Assembly: GCF_963853665.1 (NCBI RefSeq)
Contig: NZ_OY970459.1
Span: 248,001-312,000 of the forward strand
Length of the DNA: 64,000 bases
Source of the DNA: Mycobacterium decipiens
GTDB taxonomy: Bacteria > Actinomycetota > Actinomycetes > Mycobacteriales > Mycobacteriaceae
Direction: 5' to 3'
In this document: positions 61,481 to 64,000 of the stretch, one piece after another
How positions within the stretch are numbered: the stretch's first letter is position 1
Layout: the number at the start of each line of letters is the position of its first letter
The notes under the pieces: generated by a model
What the model was told of the DNA's origin: nothing
The model's database searches: none
The model's input: the letters and a program-made list of their open reading frames with translations, nothing else
Made by a program: the position numbers and the translations under genes

Positions 61481-62706
61481 CACGCGCGACGAGCCCGGTG
61501 AGCGACAGCGCCGCGTTGGACGGGCGACGTACTAGCGGAATCTCGAGGGTGCTGGGCGTAGCCCGGCACGGGGTCACTCGGGGGCTGACCCTGCTGGTCG
61601 TTGCCTTGGTGCTGAGTTCGTGCGGATGGCGCGGTATCTCCAACGTGGCGATCCCCGGCGGCCCAGGAAGTGGGCCCGGTTCCTACACCATCTATGTGCA
61701 GATGCCGGACACATTGGCGATCAACGGCAACAGCCGGGTCATGGTGGCCGACGTCTGGGTCGGCTCGATACGCGCGATCAAGTTGAAGAACTGGGTGGCA
61801 ACGCTGACGCTGAGTCTGGACAAGAACGTCAAGTTGCCAAAGAACTCCACCGCCAAGATCGGCCAGACCAGCCTGCTGGGTTCACAGCACGTCGAGCTGC
61901 ACCCGCCAGCCACCGACCCGTCGCCGGCGCTACTGAAGAACGGTGACACCATCCCGCTGAAGAACTCCTCGGCTTTTCCGACTACCGAGCAGACGTTGGC
62001 CAGCATCGCCACGTTGCTGCGCGGCGGTGGCGTGGTGAACCTCGAGGTGATTCAGAACGAGATCAATGACATCGTGACTGGCCGGGCCGATCAGATCCGG
62101 GCCTTCCTTGGCAAGCTCGATACCTTCACCCAAGAGCTCAACAAGCAACGCGACGACATTACCCGCGCCATTGACTCCACCAACCGGCTGCTGACGTATG
62201 TTGGCGGCAGGGCGGAGGTCCTGAATCGGGTGCTGACCGATCTGCCCCCGCTGATCAAGCACTTCGCGGACAAGCAGGACCTCTTGATCAACGCGGTTGA
62301 TTCAGTGGGACGACTCAGCCAGGCCGCAGGCCAGTATCTGTCGGCCGCGCAGGGCGACCTGCATCAGGATTTGCAGGCGCTGCAGTGCCCGCTGAAGGAA
62401 CTCGCTCGAGCGGCGCCGTACCTGGTACAGGCGCTCAAGTTGATCCTCACCCAGCCTTTCGACATCGACGCGGTGCCGAAGTTGGTCCGGGGTGACTACA
62501 TGAACCTGTCGCTGACGCTCGATCTGACCTACAGCGCCATCGACAACGGGTTCCTCACCGGAACCGGATTCTCCGGTGCGTTGCGCGCACTTGAGCAGTC
62601 CTTCGGCCGCGATCCCGAGACGATGATTCCCGACATCCGCTACACGCCGAACCCCAACGACGCGCCCGGTGGGCCGCTGGTGGAAAGGGGGTCTCGCCAA
62701 TGCTGA
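61477..62706 (+). CDS. lprK: Mce1E lipoprotein (LprK)
   Basis: A 409-aa Mce lipoprotein. The lipobox LSSC places the lipidated Cys at residue 49, after an unusually long N-terminal segment; an internal GTG at codon 25 would give a standard signal peptide, but the overlap with mce1D favours the GTG at 61477. The MCE domain spans about 65-150 (GNSRVMVADVWVGSIRAIKL), then helices to the end. It anchors the Mce1 complex to the outer face of the inner membrane. Confidence 0.93.
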   Translation: MTRATSPVSDSAALDGRRTSGISRVLGVARHGVTRGLTLLVVALVLSSCGWRGISNVAIPGGPGSGPGSYTIYVQMPDTLAINGNSRVMVADVWVGSIRAIKLKNWVATLTLSLDKNVKLPKNSTAKIGQTSLLGSQHVELHPPATDPSPALLKNGDTIPLKNSSAFPTTEQTLASIATLLRGGGVVNLEVIQNEINDIVTGRADQIRAFLGKLDTFTQELNKQRDDITRAIDSTNRLLTYVGGRAEVLNRVLTDLPPLIKHFADKQDLLINAVDSVGRLSQAAGQYLSAAQGDLHQDLQALQCPLKELARAAPYLVQALKLILTQPFDIDAVPKLVRGDYMNLSLTLDLTYSAIDNGFLTGTGFSGALRALEQSFGRDPETMIPDIRYTPNPNDAPGGPLVERGSRQC

Positions 62707-64000
62707 CTCGGTTTATCCAACGCCAGTTGATCCTGTTCGCGATCGTGTCCGTGGCAGCGATCGTCATATTGGGCTGGTACTACCTGCGGATTCCAAGTCT
62801 GGTGGGCATCGGCCAGTACACCCTGAAGGCCGACCTGCCGGCATCGGGTGGTCTCTATCCGACGGCCAACGTGACCTACCGCGGCATCACTATCGGCCGG
62901 GTCACTGCCGTCGAGCCGACACGGCGCGGCGCGCAAGCGACGATGAGCATCGACAGCAACTACAAGATCCCGATCGATGCGTCGGCGAATGTGCACTCGG
63001 TATCAGCGGTCGGTGAGCAGTACATCGATTTGGTGTCCACGGGCAATCCGGGCAAATATTTCTCGTCCGGGCAGACCATCACAAAGGGCACGGTGCCGAG
63101 TGAGATCGGGCCGGCGCTGGACAACTCCAACCGCGGGCTGGCCGCATTGCCCAAGGAGAAAATCGGGTTGCTGCTCGACGAGACCGCGCAAGCGGTCGGC
63201 GGACTAGGTCCGGCGCTGCAGCGCCTGGTCGACTCCACCCAGGCGATCGTCGGTGACTTCAAGACCAACATTCAAGATGTCAACGACATCATCGAACACT
63301 CCGGACCGATTTTGGACAGTCAGGTCAATTCGGGTGATGCGATCGAGCGCTGGGCGCGAAAGCTGAACGTCCTGGCGGCGCAGACTGCGGCACGGGACGA
63401 GAACGTGAGAAGCATCCTGAACCGGGCGGCGCCGACCGCCGATGAACTCAACGCGGTGTTCAGCGATGTGCGGGACTCCCTGCCGCAGACGCTGGCGAAT
63501 CTGGAAGTCGTGCTCGATATGCTCAAGCGCTATCACGCCGGCGTCGAGGAATTGCTGGTGTTTCTACCGCAGGGCGCAGCTATCGCCCAGACGGTGACGT
63601 CGCCGTTCCCGGGCGCGGCTTCGCTGGATCTCGCGCCGACCATCAACCAACCGCCGCCGTGTCTGACCGGCTTCATCCCGCCATCGGAGTGGCGGTCCCC
63701 GGCCGATACCAGTCCCAGACCGTTGCCGACGGGAACGTATTGCAAGATCCCGCATGACGCCCCGGCGCTGCAAGTGCGTGGCGCACGCAACCTGGTCTGC
63801 GTCGACGTTCCTGGCAAGCGCGCGGCAACGCCGAAGGAGTGCCGGAGCACGGAGCCGTATGTTCCGGCGGGCACCAACCCGTGGTACGGCGACCCGAACC
63901 AGCTTCTCACCTGCCCGGCACCGGCGGCACGCTGTGATCAACCGGTGAAACCGGGTTTGGTGATACCGGCGCCGTCGATCAACACCGGCCAGAACCCGGC
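62700..64000 (+). CDS. mce1F: Mce1F, MCE-domain subunit, cut by the window edge
   Basis: The first 433 codons of mce1F. The ATG at 62700 overlaps the lprK stop by seven bases. The membrane helix is at about 7-28 (LILFAIVSVAAIVILGWYYL), the MCE domain at about 38-115 (GGLYPTANVTYRGITIGRV), a helical region follows, then a Cys-containing C-terminal part (PPPCLTGFIPPSEWR, GTYCKIP). The frame is open at the right edge. Confidence 0.95.
   Translation, partial: MLTRFIQRQLILFAIVSVAAIVILGWYYLRIPSLVGIGQYTLKADLPASGGLYPTANVTYRGITIGRVTAVEPTRRGAQATMSIDSNYKIPIDASANVHSVSAVGEQYIDLVSTGNPGKYFSSGQTITKGTVPSEIGPALDNSNRGLAALPKEKIGLLLDETAQAVGGLGPALQRLVDSTQAIVGDFKTNIQDVNDIIEHSGPILDSQVNSGDAIERWARKLNVLAAQTAARDENVRSILNRAAPTADELNAVFSDVRDSLPQTLANLEVVLDMLKRYHAGVEELLVFLPQGAAIAQTVTSPFPGAASLDLAPTINQPPPCLTGFIPPSEWRSPADTSPRPLPTGTYCKIPHDAPALQVRGARNLVCVDVPGKRAATPKECRSTEPYVPAGTNPWYGDPNQLLTCPAPAARCDQPVKPGLVIPAPSINTGQNP

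Overview
The window is a stretch of the chromosome of a slow-growing, non-tuberculous Mycobacterium. The evidence is high-GC coding throughout, frequent GTG and TTG starts, PE, PE-PPE and PPE genes, F420-dependent enzymes, a ptpB-type phosphatase, and gene order that follows M. tuberculosis from about Rv0132c to Rv0174. Gene identities were assigned by reading the proteins and recalling synteny; no database search was run.

Layout. 1-1498: two CNNM/CorC-type membrane proteins, the second cut by the window edge. 1761-3572: fgd2-like F420 enzyme and a GNAT (Rv0132c/Rv0133 equivalents). 3585-10918: a block I do not place between Rv0133 and Rv0134 in M. tuberculosis: a FabR/DesT-like regulator divergent from an oxidoreductase/desA3-type desaturase pair, an SRPBCC protein plus F420-type oxidoreductase pair, and a TetR divergent from an unrecognised gene plus an APH-type kinase. 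10921-26971: ephF, molbindin, TetR/cyp138, msrA, Rv0138-Rv0149 equivalents, with an extra pirin gene. 26980-30523: two PE-PPE hydrolases. 30648-32697: ptpB and fadE2. 33563-36420: transhydrogenase pntAa-pntAb-pntB. 37360-40929: a third PE-PPE hydrolase and a PE/PPE pair whose PPE carries a 72-bp tandem repeat and a very hydrophobic tail. 41067-44027: FAD oxidase (Rv0161), TetR, TesB-like thioesterase. 50526-52237: Rv0162c-Rv0165c equivalents. 52386-64000: the mce1 operon (fadD5, yrbE1A, yrbE1B, mce1A-E, start of mce1F).

The most unusual part is 45707-48786, inserted between the Rv0161 and Rv0162c equivalents and visibly AT-richer than the rest. It reads as a compact microcin C-type (peptidyl-nucleotide, Trojan-horse) gene cluster. 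On the minus strand lie a 7-codon gene for a peptide MSFNTAN ending in Asn (48760-48783), then a 20-bp perfect hairpin, then an MccB-like adenylyltransferase (47555-48580), then a 12-TM MFS exporter in the place of MccC (46287-47549). Convergent to them is a RimJ/RimL-type acetyltransferase (45707-46237) that matches the self-immunity domain of MccE. The E. coli precursor is also a heptapeptide ending Ala-Asn. I do not know of a characterised mycobacterial example. The left flank holds a decayed DUF427 gene and a possible 26-aa peptide gene, both consistent with a recently rearranged locus.
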